Part shown: in pieces, positions 16,908 to 25,468 of the stretch
Numbering within the stretch: the stretch's first letter is position 1
How the letters are laid out: each line of letters starts with the position of its first letter
NCBI GenBank assembly: GCA_963781955.1
Contig: CAWAHU010000002.1
Span: forward strand, 310,001-374,000
DNA: 64,000 nt
Direction of reading: 5' to 3'
DNA from: Bog-473 sp963781955
GTDB lineage: Bacteria; Actinomycetota; Acidimicrobiia; Acidimicrobiales; RAAP-2
Made by a program: the position numbers and the translations under genes
The notes under the pieces: generated by a model
What the model was told of the DNA's origin: nothing
Seen by the model: only the letters and a program-made list of their open reading frames with translations
Databases searched by the model: none

Positions 16908-19424
16908 ATGGCACGGCAGACCACACGCGGCTCGGGCCGCGGGGGCAAGGGATCAGGCGGCGGGGGCGAGGCCCCTCCGGAGGGGGACGAGCCAACCCGG
17001 GGCTCGATCGAGCCGATCGAGATCCAAGAGGAGATGGAGCGCTCGTTCCTCGAGTACTCCATGTCAGTCATCGTGGCGCGGGCGCTGCCCGACGTGCGCG
17101 ACGGCCTCAAGCCTGTCCACCGCCGGATCCTCTACTCCATGTTCGACAACGGGCTCCGCCCGGACAGGCCGTACAACAAGTGCGCCAAGGTCGTGGGGGA
17201 GGTCATGGGGGTGTACCACCCCCATGGGGACTCGGCCATCTACGAGGCCCTGGCCCGCATGGTCCAGGAGTTCTCTCTGCGCTACCCGCTGATCGACGGG
17301 CATGGCAGCTTCGGCGGCCGCGGCCCGGACGACGGCGCCGCGGCGATGCGCTACACCGAGTGCCGGCTGGCACCCCTCGCCCTCCACCTGATGGCGGACA
17401 TCGACGAGGAGACCGTCGACATGACGGCGAACTACGACGGCTCGACCCTCGAGCCCGTGGTGCTGCCGTCGCGGTTCCCGAACCTGCTGGTCAATGGGTC
17501 CCAGGGCATCGCCGTGGGCATGGCGACCAACGTCCCCCCGCACAACATGGGCGAGGTCATCGACGCCGCGATCCACGTGCTGCACAACCCGGACGCCACC
17601 CCCGACGACCTGATGCAATTCGTCAAGGGGCCGGACTTCCCGACCGGTGCGCTGATCCTGGGTCGCCAGGGGATCCTCGACGCCTACCGGACCGGGCGGG
17701 GCTCCATCAAGATGCGGGCCGTCGCCGAGATCGAAGAGGGGCGGACGAGCGACCGCATCGTGGTCACGGAGTTGCCCTACCAGACCTCGGTGGAGGTGAT
17801 CGAACAGAAGATCTCCGACCTGGTCAAGGCGGGCGAGCTCGACGGCATCAGCGGGGTGCTCAACGCGTCGGCCAACCAGGAGCCGCGACTCATCATTGAG
17901 CTCAAGCGAGACGCGAACGCCAACGTCGTCCTCAACAACCTGTTCAAGCAGACCCCGCTGCAGACCAGCTTCGGCGTGAACATGCTCGCCCTGGTTGACG
18001 GGGTGCCGCGGACGCTCAGCCTGGCCCAAGCGTTGCGGCACTACGTCGACCACCAGATTGAGGTGATCCGGCGCCGGTCGGAATACCGCCTCGAGAAGGC
18101 GCGCAACCGCGCCCACATCGTCGAGGGCCTGTTGCGTGCCATCGACATGCTCGACGCCGTCATCGCGACCATCCGGGGCTCGGAAGACCGCCCGGCAGCA
18201 CGCACCGCGCTCATGGCCGAACCGTTCTCGTTCACCGAGGTGCAGGCAACGCACATCCTCGACATGACGCTGGGCCGACTGACCCGGCTCGGCCGCGCCG
18301 AGCTGGAGGAGGAGATGGCCGAGCTGCTCACGACCATCGCCGAGCTCGAGGCCATCCTGGCCGATGACGCCAAGCTCCGCAGCGTGATCGAGACTGAGAT
18401 CACGGCCATCCGCGACAAGCACGACAACCCGCGCCGCAGCGTCATCACACACGACCCCGGCGAGATGGGCGTCGAGGATCTGATCAACGACGAGGAGATC
18501 GTCGTCACGATGACTCGTGCCGGCTACATCAAGTCAGTGGCCGCCACCGCGTTCCGCACCCAAGGTCGCGGTGGGCGCGGGGTCCAAGGGGCCCGGCTGA
18601 AGGAGGAGGACCTGGTCAGCCAGGTGGTGCACAGCTCAGCCCACTCGTACCTGCTGCTGTTCTCCAACCGGGGGAAGGTCTATCGTCTGCGTGGGCACGA
18701 GATCCCAATGAAGGACCGGACGGCCCGGGGCACCGCAGCGGTGAACTTGGTGCCGTTGGCGCCGAACGAGTCGATCACGGCCATCATCACGACACGCGAG
18801 TTCTCGCCGGACCAGTACCTGGTCTTCGCCACCGCCCAGGGCCAGGTGAAGAAGACCGCCATGAGCGAATACGACAAGTCCCGCCGGGAAGGCTTCATCG
18901 CCATCAACCTGCGTGACAGCGACGAGTTGGTACGGGTGGTGGCCACGTCCGGGCAGGATGACCTGTTCGAGGTGACCCGCAACGGCATGACCATCCGGTT
19001 CAGCGAGGAGGACGTGCGGCCCATGGGCCGCGACGCCGCCGGCGTGCGGGGCATCCGCCTGCGACAGGGCGACGCGGTGGTCTCGTGCGACGTGGCGGCC
19101 GACGACACGGACATCCTCATCATGACCGACGCCGGCTACGGGAAGCGGACCAAGCTCGAGCGCTTCAACCGCCAGACCCGAGGTGGCCAGGGCGTGCGCG
19201 GCATTCGGCTGACCGGAGCCCGTGGGCATGTGGTGGCCGCGTTCATGATCGCCCTCGACGAGGAGATCCTGCTGGTGTCGTCGGGCGGGGTCGTCATCCG
19301 GACCGCGGCACGCGAGATCGCATCCCAGGGACGGGACGCCACCGGCGTACGGGTCATGAACCTCGACGACGGGCAGAGTGTGGCCGCGGTGACCCGGGTG
19401 GCGGCAGAGAGCGACGAGGCCTGA
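16908..19424 (+). CDS. gyrA: DNA gyrase subunit A
   Basis: DNA cleavage and religation subunit of gyrase, 838 residues. The catalytic Tyr lies in AAAMRYTE; the resistance-determining segment reads HPHGDSAIYEALARM, with Ser at the E. coli 83 position and Glu at 87. The C-terminal beta-pinwheel has the GyrA-box-like stretch QGRGGRGV near 550. ATG at 16908 is 26 bases after gyrB, with GGGAGTAGCGAGAG upstream. A Gly-rich N-terminal leader of about 25 residues precedes the family start. Confidence 0.96.
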   Translation: MARQTTRGSGRGGKGSGGGGEAPPEGDEPTRGSIEPIEIQEEMERSFLEYSMSVIVARALPDVRDGLKPVHRRILYSMFDNGLRPDRPYNKCAKVVGEVMGVYHPHGDSAIYEALARMVQEFSLRYPLIDGHGSFGGRGPDDGAAAMRYTECRLAPLALHLMADIDEETVDMTANYDGSTLEPVVLPSRFPNLLVNGSQGIAVGMATNVPPHNMGEVIDAAIHVLHNPDATPDDLMQFVKGPDFPTGALILGRQGILDAYRTGRGSIKMRAVAEIEEGRTSDRIVVTELPYQTSVEVIEQKISDLVKAGELDGISGVLNASANQEPRLIIELKRDANANVVLNNLFKQTPLQTSFGVNMLALVDGVPRTLSLAQALRHYVDHQIEVIRRRSEYRLEKARNRAHIVEGLLRAIDMLDAVIATIRGSEDRPAARTALMAEPFSFTEVQATHILDMTLGRLTRLGRAELEEEMAELLTTIAELEAILADDAKLRSVIETEITAIRDKHDNPRRSVITHDPGEMGVEDLINDEEIVVTMTRAGYIKSVAATAFRTQGRGGRGVQGARLKEEDLVSQVVHSSAHSYLLLFSNRGKVYRLRGHEIPMKDRTARGTAAVNLVPLAPNESITAIITTREFSPDQYLVFATAQGQVKKTAMSEYDKSRREGFIAINLRDSDELVRVVATSGQDDLFEVTRNGMTIRFSEEDVRPMGRDAAGVRGIRLRQGDAVVSCDVAADDTDILIMTDAGYGKRTKLERFNRQTRGGQGVRGIRLTGARGHVVAAFMIALDEEILLVSSGGVVIRTAAREIASQGRDATGVRVMNLDDGQSVAAVTRVAAESDEA

Positions 19425-19441
19425 CGCCGGCAGCCGGCCAG

Positions 19442-19468
19442 CCCCGGGCGGGACGGCACCTCCCGGGG
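19442..19468. terminator. Hairpin between convergent gyrA and lepB
   Basis: CCCCGGG (19442-19448) and CCCGGGG (19462-19468) can pair around a 13-base loop in the 45 bases separating the two convergent stops. No T-run follows on either side, so it is at most a candidate bidirectional terminator. Confidence 0.35.
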
Positions 19469-19469
19469 T

Positions 19470-20192
19470 TCAGAAGAGCTTGATGGACGAGACCGGCCAG
19501 ACGCGCAGGTCGACCTTGCCCACGATGAGCGACTTGGGCACCGGGCCCCAGAACCGGCTGTCGCAGGAGTCCTGGCGGTTGTCCCCCATCACGAAGTACT
19601 CGTTGGTGGGGACCCGGTACGGCTGCTGCAAGTCGGTGTTGTCGCCGGTCGGACCGGGCTCGGTGTGCCCTTGCTCGATGGACGGGAGCCAGGACTCGTC
19701 CAGGCGCTGCCCGTTCACGTAGACGTAGCCGCCGTTCAGCGAGATCAGGTCCCCGGGGAGGCCGATCACGCGCTTCACCAGGTCGTTGACCTCCGGTCCG
19801 CCACAGTTCTCCGACGGCGGGCGCGAGAAGACGACGATGTCACCCCGGTCCACCCCGTGGAGGTCGTAGCTGAGCTTGTTCACGATGATGCGGTCCCCGA
19901 CCTGCAGCGTCGGCTCCATCGAACCCGAGGGGATGTAGAACGTCTGCACCACGAAGGTGCGCAGGAGGACGGCGACCAGCACGGCGACGACCACGATGAC
20001 GGCGCCCTCGCGGAACCAGCGCCCGGCGGATGGCCGGGCAGGACCGGGTGCCGGGGCCGCCGCGCCAGGTGGGCCGGGCGGTGCCGTCCCCGGCGGTGCC
20101 GTCCCCGGCGGTACGGGTTCGTGGGGCCAGGCTGGCCCGCCGTCACCGGGCGCGTCGACTACGAGCCCCGGGTCGTACGGTTCTGGCCCCAC
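19470..20192 (-). CDS. lepB: Type I signal peptidase
   Basis: Cleaves signal peptides from exported proteins on the outer face of the membrane. The 240-residue S26A peptidase has a Pro/Gly/Ala-rich cytoplasmic N-terminus of about 58 residues, one membrane helix (residues 64-81), nucleophile Ser91 in YIPSGSMEPT, general base Lys140 in DLVKRVIGLPGD and the conserved box GDNRQDSCDSR. A PGTAP repeat in the leader comes from a short tandem DNA repeat near 20080-20115. GTG start at 20192. Confidence 0.94.
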   Translation of the reverse strand: MGPEPYDPGLVVDAPGDGGPAWPHEPVPPGTAPPGTAPPGPPGAAAPAPGPARPSAGRWFREGAVIVVVAVLVAVLLRTFVVQTFYIPSGSMEPTLQVGDRIIVNKLSYDLHGVDRGDIVVFSRPPSENCGGPEVNDLVKRVIGLPGDLISLNGGYVYVNGQRLDESWLPSIEQGHTEPGPTGDNTDLQQPYRVPTNEYFVMGDNRQDSCDSRFWGPVPKSLIVGKVDLRVWPVSSIKLF

Positions 20193-20230
20193 CGCCGGTA
20201 AGGCTAGACGGCGACTCGGGTGGCCCGGCG

Positions 20231-21958
20231 TCAGGCCGAGGTGGGGATCACCGAGGCGGTGTCACGACCGGAGCGAAGCAAGGTACCCGGCAGGTCTCCG
20301 GTCGGCGCGCTGTCGCGCACGGTCTCAGTGCCGTTCACAAGGACGCGCACGACCCCGTGGGAGCCGGCGTAGAGACGAGCGGTGTCGCCCGGCAGGTCGC
20401 GCACGAGGCGGGCCGGCTCCGATCCAATCGTCTCGGGGTCGAAGACGAGGAGATCGGCGGCGTAGCCCTCGCGCACCAGCCCGCGGTCACGAAGCCCGAA
20501 GAGCTGGGCGGGTTGGGCCGTCATCATGTGCACGGCCTTCTCCACCGGGACGAGGCGCCGCCCGCGCAGGCAGTCGCCGAGGAACGCGGTCGGGTAGTTG
20601 GAGCCGCACATCCGGTCCAGGTGGGCTCCGGCGTCCGACCCCCCGATCATGGCGCGCGGGTCGCTCCAGATGGCCGCCCGCATGGCCCAAGTGGCGTCGT
20701 CCCCGTCGTCGGTGTTGGGCCACAGCACGGTGCGCAGGTCGTCGGCCAGGACGATGTCGAGCAGCGTGTCGAACGGGGCGGTGCCCCGCTCCGCGGCGAT
20801 GTCGGCCACGGAGCGGAACGCACACCCGTCGTTCGGCTGTGCGTAGGTGTCGCCGATGACGTACGTCCCCCAACGGGCCAGGCCACGGAACACGCCGGCG
20901 TCCTTGCTGTGGGCGCGCTCGTCGAGCATGGAGCGGACGGCCGGGTCGGCCAGCTGGGCCATCCGCTCCTTCTCGGGGAGCCCCATGACGTCGCCCCAAC
21001 CCGGGATCAGGAAGAGCGCGCAGTGCGTCCGGAAGCTCATGTTCATCGGGACCAGCGTGGGCATGGTGAGGGCGACGATGCGTCCCCCGGCCGTTGCGGC
21101 CGCGGACGACGCGGACAGCTGGTGCTCGACCCGCTCGGCCGAGCGGGCGTCGACGGTGAGGACGTTCCAGTTGAGCGGCCGCCGGGCGGTCGAGCTCATG
21201 GAGGTCATCAGGTCGATCTCCTCCGGGCTGAAAGAGTCGAGGCAGCCGTTGGTGATGTACTCGAGCGTCGTCCCCTCGTGCGCCCCCACTTCCTCGCAGA
21301 AGGCCAGCATCTCGCGGCGGTCCGCGTAGCGGGAGCTGATGGGCCGTCCGTCGCCGTCGGAGTGCGTGCGGGACTGCGACGAGGAGAACCCGAGACCCCC
21401 GGCGGCGAGCGACTCGGCCAGCAGGGCCCGCATGGCGGCGATCTCGTCGTCCGTCGCCACCTCCTCGCCCCGCGCCGCGCCCATGACGGAGCGCCGCAGG
21501 GCGCAGTGCCCGACCAGGAAGCCGGCGTTGACCCCGAGGTTCCCGTCGAGGGCGTCGAGGTATTCGGCGAAGGTGGACCAGTTCCACGGGACGCCGTGCT
21601 CGAGGGCGGCGAGGGGCATGCCTTCGACCTTGGCCATCATCTGGCGGATGTAGTCCGCGTCGGCAGCGGCCAAGGGGGCCAGGGTGAACCCGCAGTTCCC
21701 CCCGATGATGGTGGTCACCCCATGGACGTTGGACGGGGAGGCGGTGGGGTCCCAGAACAGCTGGGCGTCGTAGTGGGTGTGCGGGTCGACCACACCGGGG
21801 GTCACGCAGAGCCCCGAGGCGTCGAGCTCGGTGCTCCCCGACTCCGCGACCTCGCCGACAGCCACGATGCGCCCGTCACGGATGCCGATGTCCGCCTGGC
21901 GAGCGGCCTCACCGCTGCCGTCGTACAGCGTGCCTGAGCGGATGACGTAGTCGAGCAT
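20231..21958 (-). CDS. D-aminoacylase-like amidohydrolase
   Basis: A 575-residue amidohydrolase-fold enzyme. The metal motif is VDPHTHYDAQLFWDP near residue 57, then GGNCGFTLAPL and GHCALRRSVMG, as in N-acyl-D-amino-acid deacylases and related proteins that hydrolyse N-acyl-D-amino acids. The C-terminal small domain (DLLVFDPETIG) closes the fold. ATG start at 21958. Neighbours give no pathway hint, so the substrate is open: it could act on other cyclic or N-substituted amides. Confidence 0.85.
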   Translation of the reverse strand: MLDYVIRSGTLYDGSGEAARQADIGIRDGRIVAVGEVAESGSTELDASGLCVTPGVVDPHTHYDAQLFWDPTASPSNVHGVTTIIGGNCGFTLAPLAAADADYIRQMMAKVEGMPLAALEHGVPWNWSTFAEYLDALDGNLGVNAGFLVGHCALRRSVMGAARGEEVATDDEIAAMRALLAESLAAGGLGFSSSQSRTHSDGDGRPISSRYADRREMLAFCEEVGAHEGTTLEYITNGCLDSFSPEEIDLMTSMSSTARRPLNWNVLTVDARSAERVEHQLSASSAAATAGGRIVALTMPTLVPMNMSFRTHCALFLIPGWGDVMGLPEKERMAQLADPAVRSMLDERAHSKDAGVFRGLARWGTYVIGDTYAQPNDGCAFRSVADIAAERGTAPFDTLLDIVLADDLRTVLWPNTDDGDDATWAMRAAIWSDPRAMIGGSDAGAHLDRMCGSNYPTAFLGDCLRGRRLVPVEKAVHMMTAQPAQLFGLRDRGLVREGYAADLLVFDPETIGSEPARLVRDLPGDTARLYAGSHGVVRVLVNGTETVRDSAPTGDLPGTLLRSGRDTASVIPTSA

Positions 21959-22083
21959 GGGACCTCCGGGTTTTCGGCCGCGCCGCCGGCGCCACAGCCG
22001 AGATCTGACGACCCGTCAGCTTACCGCCGCCCGGCCGCACCCGGCCTGTCCGGGGCGCGGTCCCGGCCGCGCCGTGTCACGTC

Positions 22084-22115
22084 GGATCGGCCGGATCGGC
22101 CGGATCGGCCGGATC
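22084..22115. repeat. 9-bp tandem repeat GGATCGGCC
   Basis: Three perfect copies (22084-22110) and a fourth beginning (GGATC). It lies in the 155-base gap between the amidohydrolase start and the end of the next gene on the minus strand, reaching into that gene's last codons. Likely slippage; no function seen. Confidence 0.7.
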
Positions 22116-22704
22116 ACGCAGGCGCCTCGAGGGAGGACGACATCCGCCCGACCCACTCGCGGACTATGGCGGCCCGGATCTCGGCGAGCCGCGCCTCGAC
22201 GGCGCCACGACGTTCCGTGAGGGCGACCAGCTGGGCCTCCATCCGGTCCTGCAGCCGGGCCACCGCCTCGGCCGAGGAAAGGTTGGTCCGGGCCATCTCC
22301 TCGTGCGCGGTCATGAGCGGCCGGGCGCGGCGGAGGACGACCTCCAGCGGCTCGCCGCCGGGGTCCGCCGGGGCCGGTGTCGACCAGCTCCGGCCCCAGG
22401 GGCGGGCTGCGAGCACACGGGGGAGCCGGTCGACCAGGGCGGCGTCACCCGGGCGCAACGGGCACTCCCGGAGTAGGGCCACGTCAGCGGAGAGGATCTC
22501 GCCGGCGGCCGTGAGCGCCTGCAGGGCCGCGGTGAGGTCGTCCCGCCACTCCCGAAGCTCGTGGCCGGCCTCGCGTGGCGCCGGGGGCGAACCCGCGGGG
22601 CCCGCGACGTCCGAGCCGGTCCCACGGCCGGAGCTTCCGATTTCCTCGAGGAGGCGGTCCACGTCCTCGAGCAGGATCGGGTCGTCGTGGAGGGCGAAGC
22701 GCAT
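22114..22704 (-). CDS. Hypothetical helical protein
   Basis: A 196-residue protein starting MRFALHDDPILLEDVDRLLEE. Most of the sequence looks helical, and residues 120-190 (ARLQDRMEAQLVALTERR and following) form a probable coiled coil. No signal peptide, membrane helix or catalytic motif is seen and I do not recognise the family. The frame is open 12 codons further upstream, but the ATG at 22704 starts with a more protein-like sequence. Confidence 0.55.
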   Translation of the reverse strand: MRFALHDDPILLEDVDRLLEEIGSSGRGTGSDVAGPAGSPPAPREAGHELREWRDDLTAALQALTAAGEILSADVALLRECPLRPGDAALVDRLPRVLAARPWGRSWSTPAPADPGGEPLEVVLRRARPLMTAHEEMARTNLSSAEAVARLQDRMEAQLVALTERRGAVEARLAEIRAAIVREWVGRMSSSLEAPA

Positions 22705-22793
22705 TCCCCGCCACTCTCTCACGCAGGGCCCGGCGACCACAGGGACGGCGCAGTGGTCGCGGGTTCCGGTGCGGGGAAAGTTTCGCCGGGTGC

Positions 22794-22857
22794 TGTGGAC
22801 AGCGGGGCGTTCCTGCGGAACGGGGGTACGGACGCGCTCGTCCCCAAGTCATCCACA
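22794..22857. promoter_or_regulatory. Two DnaA-box-like sites upstream of dcd
   Basis: TGTGGACAG (22794-22802) and TCATCCACA (22849-22857) each match a DnaA box at 8 of 9 positions and lie 46 bases apart in the gap before the dCTP deaminase gene. One-mismatch boxes occur by chance about every few kilobases, so only the pairing beside a nucleotide-metabolism gene makes this worth noting. Confidence 0.3.
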
Positions 22858-22956
22858 GGCTGTGCCCGAAGCCGTCCCCACCCGGGCTCTTCCGTCGCGG
22901 CCCGAGTTGTGCTTTGCTCCGTTCGTGCCGGCGCTCACGTACGCAGAAACCCCCCC

Positions 22957-24102
22957 ATGCCGTCCGTCCTGAGCCTTCAGCCATCCTCGGAGGGGGTCCT
23001 GCCGGGCCAGCTCCTCGAGCGGGCCATCCGGGCCGGATACATCGACGCCGGAAGGTTCAAGATCCCCGACGGCAACGTGCAGCCGGCCAGCCTCGACCTG
23101 AGGCTGGGGGAACGGGCGCTCCGCATCCGCTGCAGCTTCCTGCCCGGCACCGACACGGTGGAGCGCAAGCTCAAGGACTACGTCCTCGACGAGATCGACC
23201 TGAGGGGCGACGGGGCCATGCTCGAGGCACGGTGCCCTTACCTGATCGAGCTCAAAGAGCGGCTCGACCTGCCGGCCGGGCTGCGGGGGAAGGCGAACCC
23301 GAAGAGCTCGACCGGCCGCATCGATGTGTTCACCCGGATCATCACGGACCACAGCGACCGCTTCGACGAGATCGCGCCCGGCTACCACGGGCCCCTCTAC
23401 CTCGAGGTGGTGCCGCTCTCCTTCGCCATCCGCGTGAAGGAGGACCTGACCCTCAACCAGTTGCGGCTCTCGACCGGGAAGCCCGGGCTGAGCGACGAGG
23501 AGGTCCGGACGGCGCACCTCGAGGAACCGATGCTCTACAAGGACGGCAAGCCGCTGCCGGTCGAGGACCTCGTCCTCTCCCAGGGCCTCTTCCTCGGGCT
23601 CGACCTCCACGGGGACGCGCACGGTCAGGTCGGCCACTCGACGCGCGACAGCGCACCGCTGCTCGACCTCACCACAGGGCAGGAGATCGACCCCGGTGCC
23701 TTCTGGGACCCGGTGTTCCGCGAGGACGGGGACCGGCTGGTGCTCTCGCCCAAACGGTTCTACCTCTTGATGTCCCGCGAGGCGGTGAGCATCCCGCCTC
23801 ATCTCGCCGCCGAGATGACGGCGTACGACCCCACCTCCGGGGAGCTCCGCACGCACTACGCCGGCTTCTTCGACCCTGGGTTCGGGTTCGATCCGGCCGG
23901 CGGCTTCCGCGGCTCGCGCGCCGCACTCGAGGTGCGGGCGCACGACGTGCCGTTCATGGTCGAGAACGGCCAGGCGGTCTGCAAGTTGACCTTCGAGCGC
24001 ATGCTGGAGGAGCCGACCGCGCTCTACGGCGCCGGCATCGGCTCTTCGTACCAACAACAAGAAGAGACGCTCAGTCGTTACTTCCGGCGTCAGAGCGACT
24101 GA
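22957..24102 (+). CDS. Double-domain dCTP deaminase (DCD family)
   Basis: Deaminates dCTP to dUTP for thymidylate synthesis. The 381-residue protein is of the long type found mostly in Alphaproteobacteria, about twice the usual Dcd length; both halves carry trimeric-dUTPase-fold sequence (NVQPASLDLRLGERALRIRC in the first, YAGFFDPGFGFDPAGGFRG in the second). The segment RGKANPKSSTGRIDVFTRI corresponds to the substrate-binding block. ATG at 22957 gives MPSVLSLQPSSEGVLPG; the longer frame upstream is noncoding. The family fit is good, the catalytic details are inferred. Confidence 0.82.
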   Translation: MPSVLSLQPSSEGVLPGQLLERAIRAGYIDAGRFKIPDGNVQPASLDLRLGERALRIRCSFLPGTDTVERKLKDYVLDEIDLRGDGAMLEARCPYLIELKERLDLPAGLRGKANPKSSTGRIDVFTRIITDHSDRFDEIAPGYHGPLYLEVVPLSFAIRVKEDLTLNQLRLSTGKPGLSDEEVRTAHLEEPMLYKDGKPLPVEDLVLSQGLFLGLDLHGDAHGQVGHSTRDSAPLLDLTTGQEIDPGAFWDPVFREDGDRLVLSPKRFYLLMSREAVSIPPHLAAEMTAYDPTSGELRTHYAGFFDPGFGFDPAGGFRGSRAALEVRAHDVPFMVENGQAVCKLTFERMLEEPTALYGAGIGSSYQQQEETLSRYFRRQSD

Positions 24103-24379
24103 GCGAAACCGGTCATCGTTTACGGCGTGTCGACTGCACGCTGACGATGCGCACACAACGAAGTTGCGTCACGGTGGCAACCCGGTTGCGCGGTACCTCC
24201 TCGTCGCGGTGCGCGTGGACAACACGTCGACAACGCAGGGGACTGTGCGCGTGATTGATGCGCAGAGCGTGAACGCACGGATTGCTTTCTGCTGCGCACA
24301 CGACGGTTCGAACGAAATGCAGACCCAATCGCGTCGCGCGGGTATGCACTCGGACCCTGTCGTCGTAAGCTTTCAGTGA
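24103..24379. other. Intergenic region, no gene seen
   Basis: Between dcd and the leader at 24380 lies a stretch noticeably less GC-rich than the surroundings. A 71-codon frame at 24164 has no family features and is probably not a gene. Short repeats of GTTGCG are present, but no tRNA or clear terminator. It probably holds the promoter of the 24468 gene, perhaps near GTCGTAAGCTTTC (24361-24373). Confidence 0.4.
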
Positions 24380-24467
24380 GGGGGTAAGCCGGGTCCGAGA
24401 GTGGGTCTCGGGCGGTGCGCCCCCTGCCGGACACAGGGTTTCCCTGTGAGGGAGTAGAGGGGGGTCG
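24380..24467 (+). promoter_or_regulatory. Hairpin-rich 5' leader of the 24468 gene
   Basis: Three stems can form within 88 bases just upstream of the ATG: CCGAGA/TCTCGG around a 5-base loop (24395-24411), GGCGG/CTGCC around a short C-rich loop, and CACAGGG/CCCTGTG around TTT (24432-24448). The stems are perfect or G-U tolerant and end about 19 bases before the start codon. It does not match the riboswitch classes I can recall (c-di-GMP, c-di-AMP, guanidine). Confidence 0.45.
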
Positions 24468-25400
24468 ATGCCCGAGAGGGGCGACGACATCGCGAGTCTG
24501 GAAGACGTCTTCACGTCCCGGTCGTTCGGACGGCCGGTGTCCGCAGCAGACGACGTGACCGCGCTGACGGTCGCGCCCGCCGTCGCGGCGGGCTACTTCG
24601 AGCGCAACCGGCTGGTGGCGACCGTCGCCATGGCCGCGGCGGCACTGTCCGTCGTGGCCGGGGTCACCGTCGGGACGAGCCGGTCCGGAACACGCCTGTT
24701 CGACGCGGCGGCGCCCGGCGCCGCCTCGCGTCCGGACCAGCGGCCGGCGGGCCCGCCCTCGGGCACCACCGGCGTGTCTCCATCGGCGTCCGCCGCGGGT
24801 GGCGTCGCGGCGCAGGCCCTCGGCCCGCCGCCGGTCCAGCTCACCGCCCCGACGGCCACGGTTTCCTTCGTCACGCACAGCACCGCCGGCGCCGGTACGG
24901 GCACCACCGCCGTCCTGGTCGGCGCCACGCCGACGCCGGTCCCTGCCGGGACGAGCGGGAGTGCCGGGTCGGGTACCAGCGGCACCGCCACCACGACCAC
25001 CACGACAACGGTGTCGGGCGGCTCGGGATCTGCCGGGTCGGGCGGCTCGACCGGGTCTGGCACTTCGGGCTCGGGCTCGGGTTCGGGCACGGGCACGGGC
25101 ACGGCGAACAGTGGGGACGGAAACTCGAGCGCCGGCCAGTCGGGTTACACCTATGGCTCGAGCTTCGGCTCGGGCGGTTCCTCGTGGGGCTCTGGGTCTG
25201 ACGGGTCGGACGACTCCTCGAGCGGATGGTCGTCGAACGGGGGCTCCTCGGGCGCGGATCAGGGTGATCAGAGCAGCCAGGGCGGTCAGAGCGGATGGGG
25301 CGACGGGGGCGACCAGGGCGCCAGTGGTTCGTGGGGCGGGTCGGGTTCCGACCACGACTCGGGGACGGGGTCGAGCGGGTCCTGCACGTCCGGGCAGTAG
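24468..25400 (+). CDS. Membrane-anchored Ser/Gly/Thr-rich low-complexity protein
   Basis: A 310-residue protein. The N-terminal 45 residues are cytoplasmic and polar (MPERGDDIASLEDVFTSRSF), followed by one hydrophobic helix (about 47-67, RLVATVAMAAAALSVVAGVT), then about 240 residues of Ala/Pro/Thr and finally Ser/Gly/Asp/Gln repeats with Trp. The topology suggests a type II anchored protein with a flexible extracytoplasmic tail ending in a lone Cys (SGSCTSGQ). Family unknown. It is alone in its transcription unit behind a structured leader, which suggests regulated expression. Confidence 0.6.
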   Translation: MPERGDDIASLEDVFTSRSFGRPVSAADDVTALTVAPAVAAGYFERNRLVATVAMAAAALSVVAGVTVGTSRSGTRLFDAAAPGAASRPDQRPAGPPSGTTGVSPSASAAGGVAAQALGPPPVQLTAPTATVSFVTHSTAGAGTGTTAVLVGATPTPVPAGTSGSAGSGTSGTATTTTTTTVSGGSGSAGSGGSTGSGTSGSGSGSGTGTGTANSGDGNSSAGQSGYTYGSSFGSGGSSWGSGSDGSDDSSSGWSSNGGSSGADQGDQSSQGGQSGWGDGGDQGASGSWGGSGSDHDSGTGSSGSCTSGQ

Positions 25401-25468
25401 GGGGAAACGGCTGATAAGCATGCGGGTGACGCCGCCGGACGGCGGCGCCGACGCGAGCGAGGACGGCC

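Noticed and set aside
19442..19468. Firm rho-independent terminator after gyrA
   Set aside because: The stem is only 7 bp and no T-run follows; kept only as a low-confidence candidate.
24164..24379. 71-codon frame as a gene
   Set aside because: No ribosome-binding site, no family features and composition unlike neighbouring genes.
24380..24467. c-di-GMP or c-di-AMP riboswitch
   Set aside because: The conserved loop and junction bases of those classes are not present.
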